The notes: generated by a model not told the origin, from the letters alone. A stretch of DNA of 64,000 bases from an uncultured Eubacteriales bacterium (GCA_900319635.1 ONPF01000003.1:124001-188000); one strand, 5' to 3'; shown: positions 8,716 to 16,938, numbered from the stretch's first letter. A program made the numbers and translations.

Positions 8716-9258
8716 TGCCTCATCCAGCAGGGCGTTCAGCGCATGTACCGCCTGTTCCGGCTCATCGGTGGGTATAACCAGGTCGCAGAAACCGGCTTTT
8801 GCCCGCTGCTTTTCCGCCTGCTCCATCCGTACCGGCGCCTCATAGGGGCTGCGGGCGGCGGACTCATAGCGGGCGCGGAGGATTGCCGGATCGGCGGGCT
8901 CCATGTAGACGCAGACGGCCTCGGGCATGTTGGCCTTTAACTGCGCGGCGCGGTCGATCTCCAGATTCAGCAGCACGTTCTTTCCGGCCTTGAGCTGCTC
9001 TTCCACCAGGCGGCGGGAGGTACCGTAGTCATTCCCGGCAAATTCCGTGGCCTCCAGCAGGTCGCCGGATTCCTTCAGGGCTTGCCAGCCCTCCAGGTCG
9101 TAGAAATAAAAGCCCTGTCCGTTTTCCTCTCCAGCCTTCATCTTCCGGGCGGTGACAGGGATCACATAGCCGATGTCCTGCCGCTGCTCCAGAACCTTGC
9201 CCAGGATCTCCTTGAGACCTGCGCCGGAGGGGCCGGAAACCACAAATACTTTTGCCAT
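8713..9258 (-). CDS. Guanylate-kinase-like protein with altered P-loop
   Basis: A 181-residue protein clearly related to guanylate kinase: the phosphate-binding loop region SGPSGAG at residues 8-14, a TARKMKAGEENG segment in place of the usual TTRxxRxGExxG, FAGNDYGTSRRLVEEQL in the GMP-binding part and VLLNLEIDRAAQLK. The Walker A is abnormal: after GPSGAG comes Leu-Lys-Glu rather than Gly-Lys-Ser/Thr, so the Mg2+-binding Ser/Thr is missing and the lysine is shifted by one. It may be a paralogue with weak or different activity. Start at 9258 from the AGGAAGAGG site and family match; a 77-residue upstream extension is rejected. Confidence 0.82.
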   Translation of the reverse strand: MAKVFVVSGPSGAGLKEILGKVLEQRQDIGYVIPVTARKMKAGEENGQGFYFYDLEGWQALKESGDLLEATEFAGNDYGTSRRLVEEQLKAGKNVLLNLEIDRAAQLKANMPEAVCVYMEPADPAILRARYESAARSPYEAPVRMEQAEKQRAKAGFCDLVIPTDEPEQAVHALNALLDEA

Positions 9259-9291
9259 TTGCCTCTTCCTCTCTGCGTTTTTTCGTCCTTG

Positions 9292-9320
9292 ATTATAGCC
9301 GATCCTGCCGCCGTTTGCAA
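9292..9320 (-). promoter_or_regulatory. Putative sigma-A promoter for the guanylate-kinase-like gene
   Basis: Minus-strand TTGCAA (9315-9320), 17-bp spacer and a consensus TATAAT (9292-9297), 34 bp before the start codon. Confidence 0.7.
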
Positions 9321-9382
9321 GTCCTGCCGGCTCAGACAGCGTAAAAACCCTGGCATTTCCCGGAAAACAGCCGTCGGGAGGC

Positions 9383-9409
9383 TTGCCAGAGCGAATAATG
9401 TGTGATAAA
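9383..9409 (+). promoter_or_regulatory. Putative promoter of the ABC-F leader
   Basis: TTGCCA (9383-9388) and GATAAA (9404-9409) with a 15-bp spacer and a TG upstream of the -10, shortly before the leader-peptide ribosome-binding site. The spacing is short, so the call is tentative. Confidence 0.4.
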
Positions 9410-9442
9410 ATGCAATCAGATAAAGAGAAGGGAGCTGAAAGG

Positions 9443-9463
9443 ATGAACCTGTTTTCCTGCTGA
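9443..9463 (+). CDS. Six-residue leader peptide (MNLFSC) of the ABC-F gene
   Basis: A tiny open frame, ATG to TGA, with a good AAGGGAG ribosome-binding site eight bases upstream. It lies about 200 nt before the ABC-F gene and directly before a set of competing hairpins and a terminator. This is the arrangement used in ribosome-mediated attenuation, where a ribosome stalled by an antibiotic on a short leader frees the downstream gene. Translation is inferred, not shown. Confidence 0.6.
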   Translation: MNLFSC

Positions 9464-9466
9464 TGG

Positions 9467-9623
9467 GACATAACGAAGCCAAGTGGCATAGATGGCGGTA
9501 AGACCGTCTGATTTGTTATGTCTTGATGTGGGAAAGCTGCGGAACCTTCAGCGCCATATGGGACATACCTTTGCCCTTTTTGCCTGGACGCCGTGGGAGC
9601 TTTCCCGCGGCGCGTTTTTTATT
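9467..9623 (+). promoter_or_regulatory. Transcription attenuator of the ABC-F gene (antiterminator and terminator)
   Basis: Mutually exclusive pairings can be drawn. GACATAAC (9467-9474) pairs with GTTATGTC (9515-9522). The latter can instead pair with GACATA near 9562. A GCTG...CAGC hairpin covers 9536-9552. The intrinsic terminator has a 10-bp stem (9589-9598 with 9603-9612) and six T's. GGGAAAGCT (9530-9538) is exactly complementary to AGCTTTCCC (9598-9606), so this antiterminator destroys the terminator stem. Stalling on the leader peptide would favour read-through. Confidence 0.75.
9589..9623 (+). terminator. Leader terminator upstream of the ABC-F gene
   Basis: A 10-bp GC-rich stem with a 4-nt loop followed by TTTTTT (9615-9620), located 40 bp before the ABC-F start codon. 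It belongs to the attenuator, not to an upstream gene. Confidence 0.82.
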
Positions 9624-9664
9624 CCGGGCGGCTGATTTGAGCCGCAAAAAAGGAGGGCATAACA

Positions 9665-11173
9665 ATGTCGCTGATACAAGTATCGCATCTCACTTTTGCC
9701 TATGATGGCAGCTATGACAATGTATTTGAAAACCTGAGCTTTCAGATCGACACGGACTGGAAGCTGGGCTTTACCGGCCGAAACGGACGGGGCAAGACCA
9801 CCTTCCTGCGTCTCTTGATGGGGCAGTATGAATACCGGGGCGAGATTTCCGCCTCGGTGCAGTTTGAATACTTCCCCTGCCAGCCGAAGCACCCGGATTG
9901 GCTTGCCTGGGACGCGCTGGAGGAGCTGGAGCCGGGGCTGGAGCAATGGCGGCTCCTGCGGGAGATGACGCGGCTGGAGCTGGAGGAGGACGTGCTGTAC
10001 CGGCCCTTTGAGACGCTATCCCACGGGGAGCAGACCAAGCTCTTGCTGGCCCTGCTGTTCCTGCGGGAAAACGGCTTTCCCCTCATCGACGAGCCCACCA
10101 ACCACCTGGACGCCCACGGGCGGGAGGTGGTGAGCCGCTATCTCAGCGGGAAAAAGGGTTTTTTGCTGGTGAGCCACGACCGGGCCTTTCTGGACGGCTG
10201 CGTGGATCACATCCTCTCCATCAACAAGGCCAATATTGACATCCAGAAGGGCAATTTCTCCTCTTGGTGGGAGAATAAGCGCCGGCAGGACGCCTTTGAG
10301 CTGGCGGAGAACGACAAGCTCAAAAAGGAGATCGGCAGACTCCGGGAGACCGCTCGGGAGAAAGCCCAGTGGTCGGACGCCGCCGAGAGCCGCAAGACCG
10401 GCATCAGCCGCATCCAGGTGGACAACGTGAAGGGCTGGCGTCCCCTCCAGGGAGCAAAGTCCAAAAAGCAGATGGCCCGTGCCAAGGCCATTGAGACCCG
10501 GCGGGAGGCGGCCATTGAGGAAAAGGAAAAGCTGCTGAAGAATATCGAGCACCAGGCGGCGCTGAAGCTGAGCCAGACGGCCTATCACAGCGAGCGACTG
10601 CTGCAGCTGCGGGATCTGACCGTGGACTACGGCGCGGGGGCGCTCTTCGAGCCGCTGAGCTTCGAACTGCTGCGGGGGGAGAGGCTTGCGCTTCTTGGCC
10701 GCAACGGCAGCGGAAAGAGCAGCATCCTCAAGCTCCTTTGCGGCGAGGAGATCCCCTATACCGGGAGCCTGGAGAAGGGGAGCGGCCTCACGATCTCCTA
10801 CGTCCCCCAGGACGCGGGCGATCTGCGTGGAAGCCTCTCCGACTACGCCCGGGCGTATCAGATCGACGAGAGTCTCTTCAAGGCGATCCTAATCAAGCTG
10901 GATTTTGCCCGCAAGCAGTTTGAAAAGGACATGGCGGACTTCTCCGCAGGCCAAAAGAAAAAGGTGCTCATCGCCCGCTCTCTCTGCGAGCACAGCCATC
11001 TGCACATCTGGGACGAGCCCATGAACTACATCGACGTGATCTCCCGCATGCAGATCGAGGAGCTGATCCTGGAGCATCGGCCCACGCTGCTGCTGGTGGA
11101 GCACGACCGCGCCTTCTGCCGGCGGGTTGCGACCAAGACGGTGGAGCTGACGCGGGAGAGCGTGCAGGGCTGA
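9665..11173 (+). CDS. ABC-F ribosome-protection protein, Lsa/CplR-like
   Basis: A cytoplasmic twin-ATPase that binds the ribosome and expels antibiotics such as lincosamides, pleuromutilins and streptogramin A; it is not a transporter. 502 residues. Domain 1 has Walker A GRNGRGKTT (38-46), signature LSHGEQ and IDEPTNHLD. A basic linker covers about 200-305. Domain 2 has GRNGSGKSS, FSAGQKKK and WDEPMNYID. The signature LSHGEQTKLLLALLFLREN and the C-terminal ISRMQIEELILEHRPTLL are characteristic of the Lsa/CplR group. The AGGAGG site is strong. The attenuated leader fits inducible resistance. The spectrum cannot be read from the sequence. Confidence 0.9.
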   Translation: MSLIQVSHLTFAYDGSYDNVFENLSFQIDTDWKLGFTGRNGRGKTTFLRLLMGQYEYRGEISASVQFEYFPCQPKHPDWLAWDALEELEPGLEQWRLLREMTRLELEEDVLYRPFETLSHGEQTKLLLALLFLRENGFPLIDEPTNHLDAHGREVVSRYLSGKKGFLLVSHDRAFLDGCVDHILSINKANIDIQKGNFSSWWENKRRQDAFELAENDKLKKEIGRLRETAREKAQWSDAAESRKTGISRIQVDNVKGWRPLQGAKSKKQMARAKAIETRREAAIEEKEKLLKNIEHQAALKLSQTAYHSERLLQLRDLTVDYGAGALFEPLSFELLRGERLALLGRNGSGKSSILKLLCGEEIPYTGSLEKGSGLTISYVPQDAGDLRGSLSDYARAYQIDESLFKAILIKLDFARKQFEKDMADFSAGQKKKVLIARSLCEHSHLHIWDEPMNYIDVISRMQIEELILEHRPTLLLVEHDRAFCRRVATKTVELTRESVQG

Positions 11174-11214
11174 GCCAGGCGGCATCCAACAGACACAAGG
11201 AGTTGAACCATTAC

Positions 11215-11232
11215 ACAAAACAGCAGTTTTGT
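11215..11232 (+). terminator. Weak hairpin after the ABC-F gene
   Basis: A 7-bp stem ACAAAAC/GTTTTGT with an AGCA loop, 41 bp after the stop codon and without a T tail. A second hairpin (8 bp, GTGGAAAA/TTTTCCAC) follows near 11268-11292. The rest of the gap to 11353 is AT-rich leader with no clear promoter. Confidence 0.3.
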
Positions 11233-11352
11233 CTAGACTTATAAGAATAAAGTGTGCTATCCTGTAAGTGGAAAAGTGTTATTATTTTCCACTGCGAAAG
11301 TGACTTGGATTGGAACAATTATAGATATAGCCGAATGTGAGGAGGAGTCGGA

Positions 11353-14205
11353 ATGAAACGCAAACGTTTATTCGGGCTTTTGCTGGCTGTCGTGATGCTC
11401 TTTTCCATAGCCCCCGCCCTTGGCAGCACGGCGGAAGCTGAGGTCATCACCGCGGTGACTGCGACCATGACCGGCGATCCGAACGAGATCTGCCAGCTCG
11501 GAAAGCCGATCGCATACCCGAGCTTTTCCACAAGCTCCGGGAATACCGCCGAGGTCGTGAGCGAAAGCGCCACTTGGGAAAGAAACGGCAGCTCGGTGGG
11601 AAGCGGCGTCTTCACCGAGGGCAGCTGGCTGCTCTGGGTGCCGGTCGTTGTCGACGGCGCGGCTCACCCCTCTGACAGCCTGTCCGACTCCGTCACGCTG
11701 ACGGTCAACGGGCAGCCCTGGGTGCTGGATCGCGTTAGCCCCGGCGACGCGGAGGATCCGGACTGGGTGGCCTGGTTCCACGCTCCTGCGCCCATCGTGC
11801 TGTCCAACTCCGAAAACCCGCTGCTTTTCATCAAGGACAGCAGCTGGGACATTCCAACCTCTTATGTCGGGCAGCCCATCGAATCGTTCTCTGTCGTTCC
11901 CGGTGTCAGCGGCGGAACGCCTCCCTATACCTTTTATAAGCTGGGCGGCCCGGACTGGCTGACCGTGAGATCAGACGGTGTCGTCTTCGGAACGCCGACC
12001 AGTGTGGGGATCAACCAGGATCTTGAGATTATGGTGAGAGATAATCTGGGGGAGATGGATACCGTCACGCTGTATGTTGATCCTACGGAATCCTCGTCTC
12101 CAAACCCCATTACGAAGGTTTATGCCAGCTCCGATCTGAATACGGTTTTCGGCACGGGAAAGCCGATCACCGCGCCGAGCATCACGATCACAAACAGTGT
12201 GGTGCCCGCGACGATCAAACTGGAAGAGTCCCAGTGCTTCTGGCTGAAGTACGATGAGGAGGCCCACAAGTGGAATAAGGTGGATTCCGGCGTTTTTGAA
12301 GCCAGCGGGAAATACGTATACCGGATCCGCATTGTCCCGGAAGACCCGGCCTTTGATTTCATAAACGTTTCCCTGGAAGTGGACGGGGTCAAATGGAATC
12401 GGAAGAGCTATTCTGAGAATTATGCCGTATTTGAGTCGGAACCCTTTGTGGCCGGCACGAAGATCGACAAGATCACGGTGGTCAATATCCAGTCGCCCGT
12501 CGTCGGGCTGGGACTGGATCCCTATGGCGGTGTGATCAAGGAAGAGGGCATGTTCCTCAGCGACTACTTCTGGGCGGTGGAGGAAGAAGGCAGCCTTGTG
12601 CCCTGTGGGGATGGGGACGTCTTTGAAGCGGGGAAGACCTACTACATCAACCTCACAGCGGCGGCGGATCCCGAGAAGGGCTTCTCCTTTGCCGATACCG
12701 TGGAGATCAGCGTGAACGGCATCGTAGCGCCCGCGGTGGTCATCACCAGCCAGGATGCAGAGGAAATCAGCTTCTATTGTCCGATCCCCTTCGCCGTTCT
12801 CTCCAGCAATCTCTATGTGGTCACCGCCGGCGCGCTGAACGTGCGGGACGCCGCATCCTACCACTCCGGCCGGATCGGCGGCTATGCCTACGGCAACGTG
12901 ATCCAGGCCCAGGCCGAGTCCGGCCAGTGGGTGCAGGTGGACTATGAGGGGAAGACAGCATGGGTGAACCGGAACTATCTGGCCCTGACCTACACCGAGG
13001 AGACGGCCATCAAGCCGGTCAAGTACAAGATCACCGCCGGCGCGGTGAATGTGCGCGGCGGTCCCCACATGGACTACGAACGCATCGGCGGTCTCACCTA
13101 CGGCAAGGAGGTGCTGGTCACCGGCCTCGTGACCAACACCCAGGGCGAGGAGTGGCTTGTGCTGGACTACGAGGGCGAAGCCGGCCACCAGCTGGGCTTC
13201 GTGATGAAGAAGTACAGTTATTCGGAGTCGGAGGTCCCCGGCGGACAGGATCCGGTGGAGGCCAACAGCAGCTCTGCCGAGGAGGATCAGGAGACCGGGG
13301 AGATCACCGTCAGCACCTGGACCTACCCCACCGTGAGCTTTGCTCCGTATAAGGCGGCCATTGCCGTGGGCGGCAATGTGGAGCTGAACGACGAGAACTA
13401 CGAAAACGCCGGCGACGGCTATCTGATCACCAGCGTCTACCCCGACGACGCCAAAAACTTCGAGAATCTGACCAAAGACAAGGTCAAGCTCCCCACGATC
13501 TTCACAGACAAGGGCCTGGTGGTTCTGGATCTGACGAGGCAGGCCGACGGCCGCATCGATTTGAAGATCGGCCCCGCGGATCCCGTCACCGTTACCTTTG
13601 ATCCCGATAACGGCACGGGAAGCAAAGACGTCGCCGTCAACAAGGGCGCCGCTGTGGATAAGCCCGCGGATCCAGAGAAGGAGGGCTTCACGTTTGAGGG
13701 CTGGTATCTGGGCGAGACGCTCTATGATTTCAGCAGCCCCGTAACGGAGGCTATCACGCTGAAGGCCAGATGGAAGGATAACCGCCCCGTCACCTATACG
13801 GTGATCAGCGGCGGCAACAGCACCTGGGTCAAGGGCAGCGGCAAGACGGTCACCATCACCGTCAAGCGTGACCCGGACGACAGTCTCTGCTTTGGCCAGT
13901 TTACCGGCGTGGAGATCGACGGCACTGCCTTGACAAGCGGCACGGACTTTGACGCCAAGGCAGGCAGCACCGTGGTGACGCTGAAGCCTGCCGCACTGCA
14001 GAAGCTCTCCGTGGGCAGTCATACGATCACCCTGCAGTTCAAGGACGGCACCGTGCAGACCGGCATCACCGTCAAGGCCGCCTCCGGCGCGCCCGGCACG
14101 GGAGACGGGAGCAGACCGGGCCTGTGGCTGGGCCTGGGACTCCTTTCCGCGTTGGGATTGGGCGGTATTGCCCTGAGCGTGAAAAAGCGGCGCAGCGAGA
14201 CCTGA
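11353..14205 (+). CDS. Sortase-type surface protein with Ig-like, SH3b and InlB-repeat domains
   Basis: A 950-residue secreted, cell-wall-attached protein. A basic signal peptide spans residues 1-30. A putative Ig-like (He_PIG-type) domain lies at about 170-245. Two SH3b domains (about 487-548 and 556-623) share the LNVRDAASYHSGRIGG-like pattern and probably bind the cell wall. One InlB/Listeria-Bacteroides repeat ends in TLKARW (about 741-809). The C-terminus is a cell-wall sorting signal: APGTGD at 913-918 (xPxTG type), a hydrophobic segment and KKRRSET. A strong AGGAGG site precedes the start. It is flanked by hairpins and appears monocistronic. Adhesion or wall remodelling is plausible but unproven. 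Confidence 0.85.
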   Translation: MKRKRLFGLLLAVVMLFSIAPALGSTAEAEVITAVTATMTGDPNEICQLGKPIAYPSFSTSSGNTAEVVSESATWERNGSSVGSGVFTEGSWLLWVPVVVDGAAHPSDSLSDSVTLTVNGQPWVLDRVSPGDAEDPDWVAWFHAPAPIVLSNSENPLLFIKDSSWDIPTSYVGQPIESFSVVPGVSGGTPPYTFYKLGGPDWLTVRSDGVVFGTPTSVGINQDLEIMVRDNLGEMDTVTLYVDPTESSSPNPITKVYASSDLNTVFGTGKPITAPSITITNSVVPATIKLEESQCFWLKYDEEAHKWNKVDSGVFEASGKYVYRIRIVPEDPAFDFINVSLEVDGVKWNRKSYSENYAVFESEPFVAGTKIDKITVVNIQSPVVGLGLDPYGGVIKEEGMFLSDYFWAVEEEGSLVPCGDGDVFEAGKTYYINLTAAADPEKGFSFADTVEISVNGIVAPAVVITSQDAEEISFYCPIPFAVLSSNLYVVTAGALNVRDAASYHSGRIGGYAYGNVIQAQAESGQWVQVDYEGKTAWVNRNYLALTYTEETAIKPVKYKITAGAVNVRGGPHMDYERIGGLTYGKEVLVTGLVTNTQGEEWLVLDYEGEAGHQLGFVMKKYSYSESEVPGGQDPVEANSSSAEEDQETGEITVSTWTYPTVSFAPYKAAIAVGGNVELNDENYENAGDGYLITSVYPDDAKNFENLTKDKVKLPTIFTDKGLVVLDLTRQADGRIDLKIGPADPVTVTFDPDNGTGSKDVAVNKGAAVDKPADPEKEGFTFEGWYLGETLYDFSSPVTEAITLKARWKDNRPVTYTVISGGNSTWVKGSGKTVTITVKRDPDDSLCFGQFTGVEIDGTALTSGTDFDAKAGSTVVTLKPAALQKLSVGSHTITLQFKDGTVQTGITVKAASGAPGTGDGSRPGLWLGLGLLSALGLGGIALSVKKRRSET

Positions 14206-14226
14206 GAGAATGGAATTCTGTAAAAA

Positions 14227-14415
14227 GAGCGGATCGAAAGGTCCGCTCAAGCTGTCGACAAAGTGTCGACAGCTTGAAAGCAAGAATGGGAACTTCCGAA
14301 AAAAGTTCCCATTCTTGCGTAGATTGAACGTGAAGGGGGGACTTGCGTGTCGGTACCTTGCCGCATGGGTGAAGGGTTGTCTACAGTCTGAGCGGACCGA
14401 AAGGTCCGCTCTTTT
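14227..14415 (+). repeat. Cluster of four hairpins, the last one a terminator
   Basis: Four inverted repeats follow the surface-protein gene: a 9-bp stem with GAAA loop (14227-14248), a perfect 13-bp stem containing GTCGAC (14248-14276), a perfect 16-bp stem (14280-14318), and a 9-bp stem with GAAA loop and TTTT tail (14390-14415). The first and last differ by one base in the stem. The last is a good terminator. The block looks like a mobile or repeated intergenic palindrome. Confidence 0.7.
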
Positions 14416-14429
14416 CCACGCCGCGCCCC

Positions 14430-14458
14430 TTGCAAACGGACGCTTTATCGGGTAAAAT
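14430..14458 (+). promoter_or_regulatory. Putative sigma-A promoter for the lysoplasmalogenase group
   Basis: TTGCAA (14430-14435), 17-bp spacer, TAAAAT (14453-14458), 50 bp before the next start codon. Confidence 0.65.
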
Positions 14459-14508
14459 AATAAAACAGTGAGACAATCCGAACGAGAAGCGGAAAAAGGA
14501 GACCTGCT

Positions 14509-15222
14509 ATGCTGACCTGTGTTATGCTGTTGGGCTGCGGCGCCGCCATCCTGACCCTGTATCTTGCGGAAAAGCTGCGCCGTTACTCGGTGAAGGCGGT
14601 TCTGCTGAAGGGCCTGTGCTCGGCTCTGTTCGTGAGTCTTGCCGTCTGCGCCTGGTACCAATCCGCCATAGGCGGCCCGCTGCGGCTCCTTGGCCTTTTC
14701 GTGATCCCGGGACTGCTCTTCGGACTGCTGGGGGATATCTGGCTGGATCTGAAATATATCTTTCCGGAGAAGGACGAGCCCTTTACCTACGCGGGCTTTG
14801 CCTCCTTCGGCGTCGGACATGTGCTCTACTGCATGGGGCTCTGCCTGCAGTATGCCCCGGGAGATCGACCGGCATTTGTCTGGCTGCCGCTGCTGCTGGC
14901 GGTGATGGCCGGCCTGGGGACTGCGGCGCTGGAAAAGCCCATGAAGCTCCGGTACGGAAAGTTCAAGCCCGTTGTAGCCGCTTATGGGGTTCTGCTCTTC
15001 TCTACGCTGCTGCTCTCCGGTTCCCTGGCCCTGCTTCACGGCTGGAGGGAGAGCACACTGAACCTCTTCTTTTCCGGGGCTGTGCTCTTTGCGATCTCCG
15101 ATCTGATCCTCAGCGGCACCTATTTCGGTAAGGGGAAAGAGCGTCCGGTGGATTTGCTGCTGAATTATCTGAGCTATTATCCCGCTCAGTTTCTTATCGC
15201 GTTTTCGCTGCTGTATTTGTAA
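14509..15222 (+). CDS. YhhN/TMEM86-family lysoplasmalogenase
   Basis: An integral membrane enzyme of the YhhN family, whose studied members hydrolyse the vinyl-ether bond of lysoplasmalogens. 237 residues with about eight hydrophobic segments. Family landmarks are GLLFGLLGDIWLD, FGVGHVLYCMG and GAVLFAISDLIL, each bringing an acidic or histidine residue into the membrane. A GGAGA site lies close upstream of the ATG. It is followed after 14 bp by a small gene and a nitroreductase gene, so the four genes to 16872 are probably cotranscribed. Plasmalogens are common in anaerobic Clostridia, which fits. Confidence 0.85.
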   Translation: MLTCVMLLGCGAAILTLYLAEKLRRYSVKAVLLKGLCSALFVSLAVCAWYQSAIGGPLRLLGLFVIPGLLFGLLGDIWLDLKYIFPEKDEPFTYAGFASFGVGHVLYCMGLCLQYAPGDRPAFVWLPLLLAVMAGLGTAALEKPMKLRYGKFKPVVAAYGVLLFSTLLLSGSLALLHGWRESTLNLFFSGAVLFAISDLILSGTYFGKGKERPVDLLLNYLSYYPAQFLIAFSLLYL

Positions 15223-15236
15223 AGGAGGAAAAAGCC

Positions 15237-15563
15237 ATGCCGAAATTGACTTGCCTGATCCCCGGTTGGGAACAGGAGGATTTGAAGGAGGATTTCCGCG
15301 CCGCGCGGAAGGTGGAGCAGTACCGCCTGGGTGCCCGGGCGCTGTACCTGCCCCGGGGGCTGAGCTGGGAGTACATCCCGCTTCAGGCGGTGGACAAGGC
15401 GGAGCGCTCCCACCGGGTCATCAGCGCGGGGCACTGTGTCACCGTGCGGGAGGAAAAGCCCGCGGTGGATCTGACCGCGGGGGAAAAGCAGTTTACCCTG
15501 AATCTGGAAAAGCAGGCCAGCGCCCAGTTGATCCTGCAGGCACTGAAAGGAGAAGAGACATGA
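15237..15563 (+). CDS. Small conserved-looking protein, function unknown
   Basis: A 108-residue soluble protein rich in charged residues. A strong AAAGGAGG site precedes the ATG. Its stop codon overlaps the start of the nitroreductase gene (ATGA), which indicates translational coupling. The alternating hydrophobic and charged pattern (YRLGARALYLPRG, WEYIPLQAVDKAER, HRVISAGHCVTVREE) suggests a mostly beta-strand fold, perhaps PH-like. I do not recognise a family. A role linked to the redox enzymes next to it is only suggested by position. Confidence 0.7.
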   Translation: MPKLTCLIPGWEQEDLKEDFRAARKVEQYRLGARALYLPRGLSWEYIPLQAVDKAERSHRVISAGHCVTVREEKPAVDLTAGEKQFTLNLEKQASAQLILQALKGEET

Positions 15564-16225
15564 CCGAACTGGAAGCCATCCGCGCCCGGCACTCTGTGCG
15601 CGCCTATCTGGAAAAGCCCATCCCGGCGGAGCTGCGCAGGCAGCTGAACGATTGCGTGGAAGCCCTGAATCGGGAGAGCGGGCTGCACATCACGATCCAA
15701 TATGACGACCCGGCGGGCTTTGATTCCCGTCTGGCCCACTACGGCAGCTTCCGCAACGTGGCAAACTACATCGTTCTGGCCGGGAAGAAGGAAGGAGACT
15801 TCGACTTCCGCTGCGGCTATTACGGCGAGAAGCTGGTGCTCTTCGCCCAGACCCTGGGACTCAACACCTGCTGGGCGGCGCTGACCTTCAATAAGAAGAA
15901 GGTGCGGGAGCTGATCCCGGAGGGGGAGAGCCTCTGCATGGTCATCGCCCTGGGCTATGGCGAGACCCAGGGCAGGCAGCATAAGAGCAAGGACGCGTCC
16001 AAGGTTCAGGAGCTTGCGGGGGAGGCGCCGGATTGGTTCAAGCAGGGGCTGGAGGCCGCGCTGCTGGCGCCCACGGCGGTGAACCAGCAGAAATTCTGCT
16101 TCTCCATCGAGGCGGGGGAGCCCACGGTGCGTGTGAAGGGCATCGGCAGCTGCACCCGGGTGGATCTGGGCATCGCTGCGCTGCACTTTGAGCTGGGCTC
16201 CGGCAGAAAAGTAAAGGCAAAATAA
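15560..16225 (+). CDS. Nitroreductase-family flavoprotein
   Basis: An FMN-dependent oxidoreductase of the nitroreductase superfamily, 221 residues. The N-terminal RARHSVRAYLEKPIP is the classic FMN-binding opening. Residues 75-115 (YYGEKLVLFAQTLGLNTCWAA) match the central helix, and MVIALGYGE the C-terminal strand. The ATPTAVNQQ-like segment ALLAPTAVNQQKFCF resembles the substrate-side loop and lies near the C-terminus. That order marks the subgroup in which the domain is rearranged, often annotated nitroreductase or TM1586-like. Start chosen at the overlapping ATGA; physiological substrate unknown. Confidence 0.85.
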   Translation: MTELEAIRARHSVRAYLEKPIPAELRRQLNDCVEALNRESGLHITIQYDDPAGFDSRLAHYGSFRNVANYIVLAGKKEGDFDFRCGYYGEKLVLFAQTLGLNTCWAALTFNKKKVRELIPEGESLCMVIALGYGETQGRQHKSKDASKVQELAGEAPDWFKQGLEAALLAPTAVNQQKFCFSIEAGEPTVRVKGIGSCTRVDLGIAALHFELGSGRKVKAK

Positions 16226-16242
16226 AAAAAGGAGAGAGACAG

Positions 16243-16872
16243 ATGGCACATAAGGTATTGGTGATTTGCGGCAGCCCCCGGGCAAAGGGCTGCACGGCTC
16301 GTGCGCTGCAGGAGGTCTGCAGGACGCTGAACGAGGAGGGCGTGGAGACCCAGTGGGTGCAATTGGGGAAGGACGACGCTCACGGCTGCCTTGCCTGCGG
16401 CTTCTGCTCGAAAAACGACCGCTGCGTCTTTGATGACGGGGTGAACCGGGCAGCGAAGCTCCTTGCGGAGGCGGACGGCCTTCTGATCGGCAGCCCTGTC
16501 TACTACGGTTCCCCCAACGGCGCACTTCTGGGCTTCCTGGATCGGCTCTTTTACAGCGCGGACTATTCCCTGCACATGAAGGTGGGCGCCGCGGTGGTTT
16601 CCTGCCGCCGGGGCGGCAACACGGCCAGCTTCGATGTGCTGAACAAGTACTTCACCATCTCCGGCATGCCCGTTGCCTCCAGCACCTACTGGAACCAGGT
16701 GCACGGTTTCTCTGCCGCGGACGTGGAGAAGGATCTGGAGGGACTGCAGACCATGCGCAACCTGGGCCGCAACATGGCCTTCCTCATCAAGGCGATTGCT
16801 GCGCAGAAGGAACAGACCGGTCTTCCTACCGTGGAGCGGGGCTGCTTCACCAGCTTCCCCGACGGGAAATGA
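16243..16872 (+). CDS. Flavodoxin-family NAD(P)H-dependent oxidoreductase
   Basis: A 209-residue flavoprotein of the FMN-reductase/iron-sulphur-flavoprotein type. It opens with VLVICGSPRAKGCTARAL, the FMN phosphate loop, and has a cysteine-rich HGCLACGFCSKNDRC segment at about residues 46-60 that may bind a cluster or act in redox. The flavin-contacting IGSPVYYGSPNGALLGFLDRL follows. A GGAGAG site precedes the ATG. It is the last gene of the group that starts at 14509 and ends at a strong terminator. The partner and substrate are not evident. Confidence 0.86.
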   Translation: MAHKVLVICGSPRAKGCTARALQEVCRTLNEEGVETQWVQLGKDDAHGCLACGFCSKNDRCVFDDGVNRAAKLLAEADGLLIGSPVYYGSPNGALLGFLDRLFYSADYSLHMKVGAAVVSCRRGGNTASFDVLNKYFTISGMPVASSTYWNQVHGFSAADVEKDLEGLQTMRNLGRNMAFLIKAIAAQKEQTGLPTVERGCFTSFPDGK

Positions 16873-16880
16873 GTAGAATA

Positions 16881-16917
16881 CAGCAGCCCGGCTGAATCAC
16901 CCGGCTGCTGTTTTTTT
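16881..16917 (+). terminator. Intrinsic terminator
   Basis: A GC-rich stem (CAGCAGCC with GGCTGCTG) followed by seven T's ends the redox group. Confidence 0.9.
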
Positions 16918-16938
16918 GCGAAAAACGCAAGATTTTCG

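Noticed and set aside
9483-9510. tRNA-like fold in the ABC-F leader
   Set aside because: Only short hairpins; no tRNA arms, T-loop or CCA-compatible acceptor stem.
11353-14205. SH3b protein as a phage or spore lysin
   Set aside because: No catalytic hydrolase domain, and the C-terminus is a sortase sorting signal.
11971-15039. Open frame of about 1000 codons on the minus strand
   Set aside because: It lies opposite well-supported genes with signal peptide, domains and ribosome-binding sites. Its composition (His, Gly, Asp rich) is that of an antisense shadow in GC-rich DNA.
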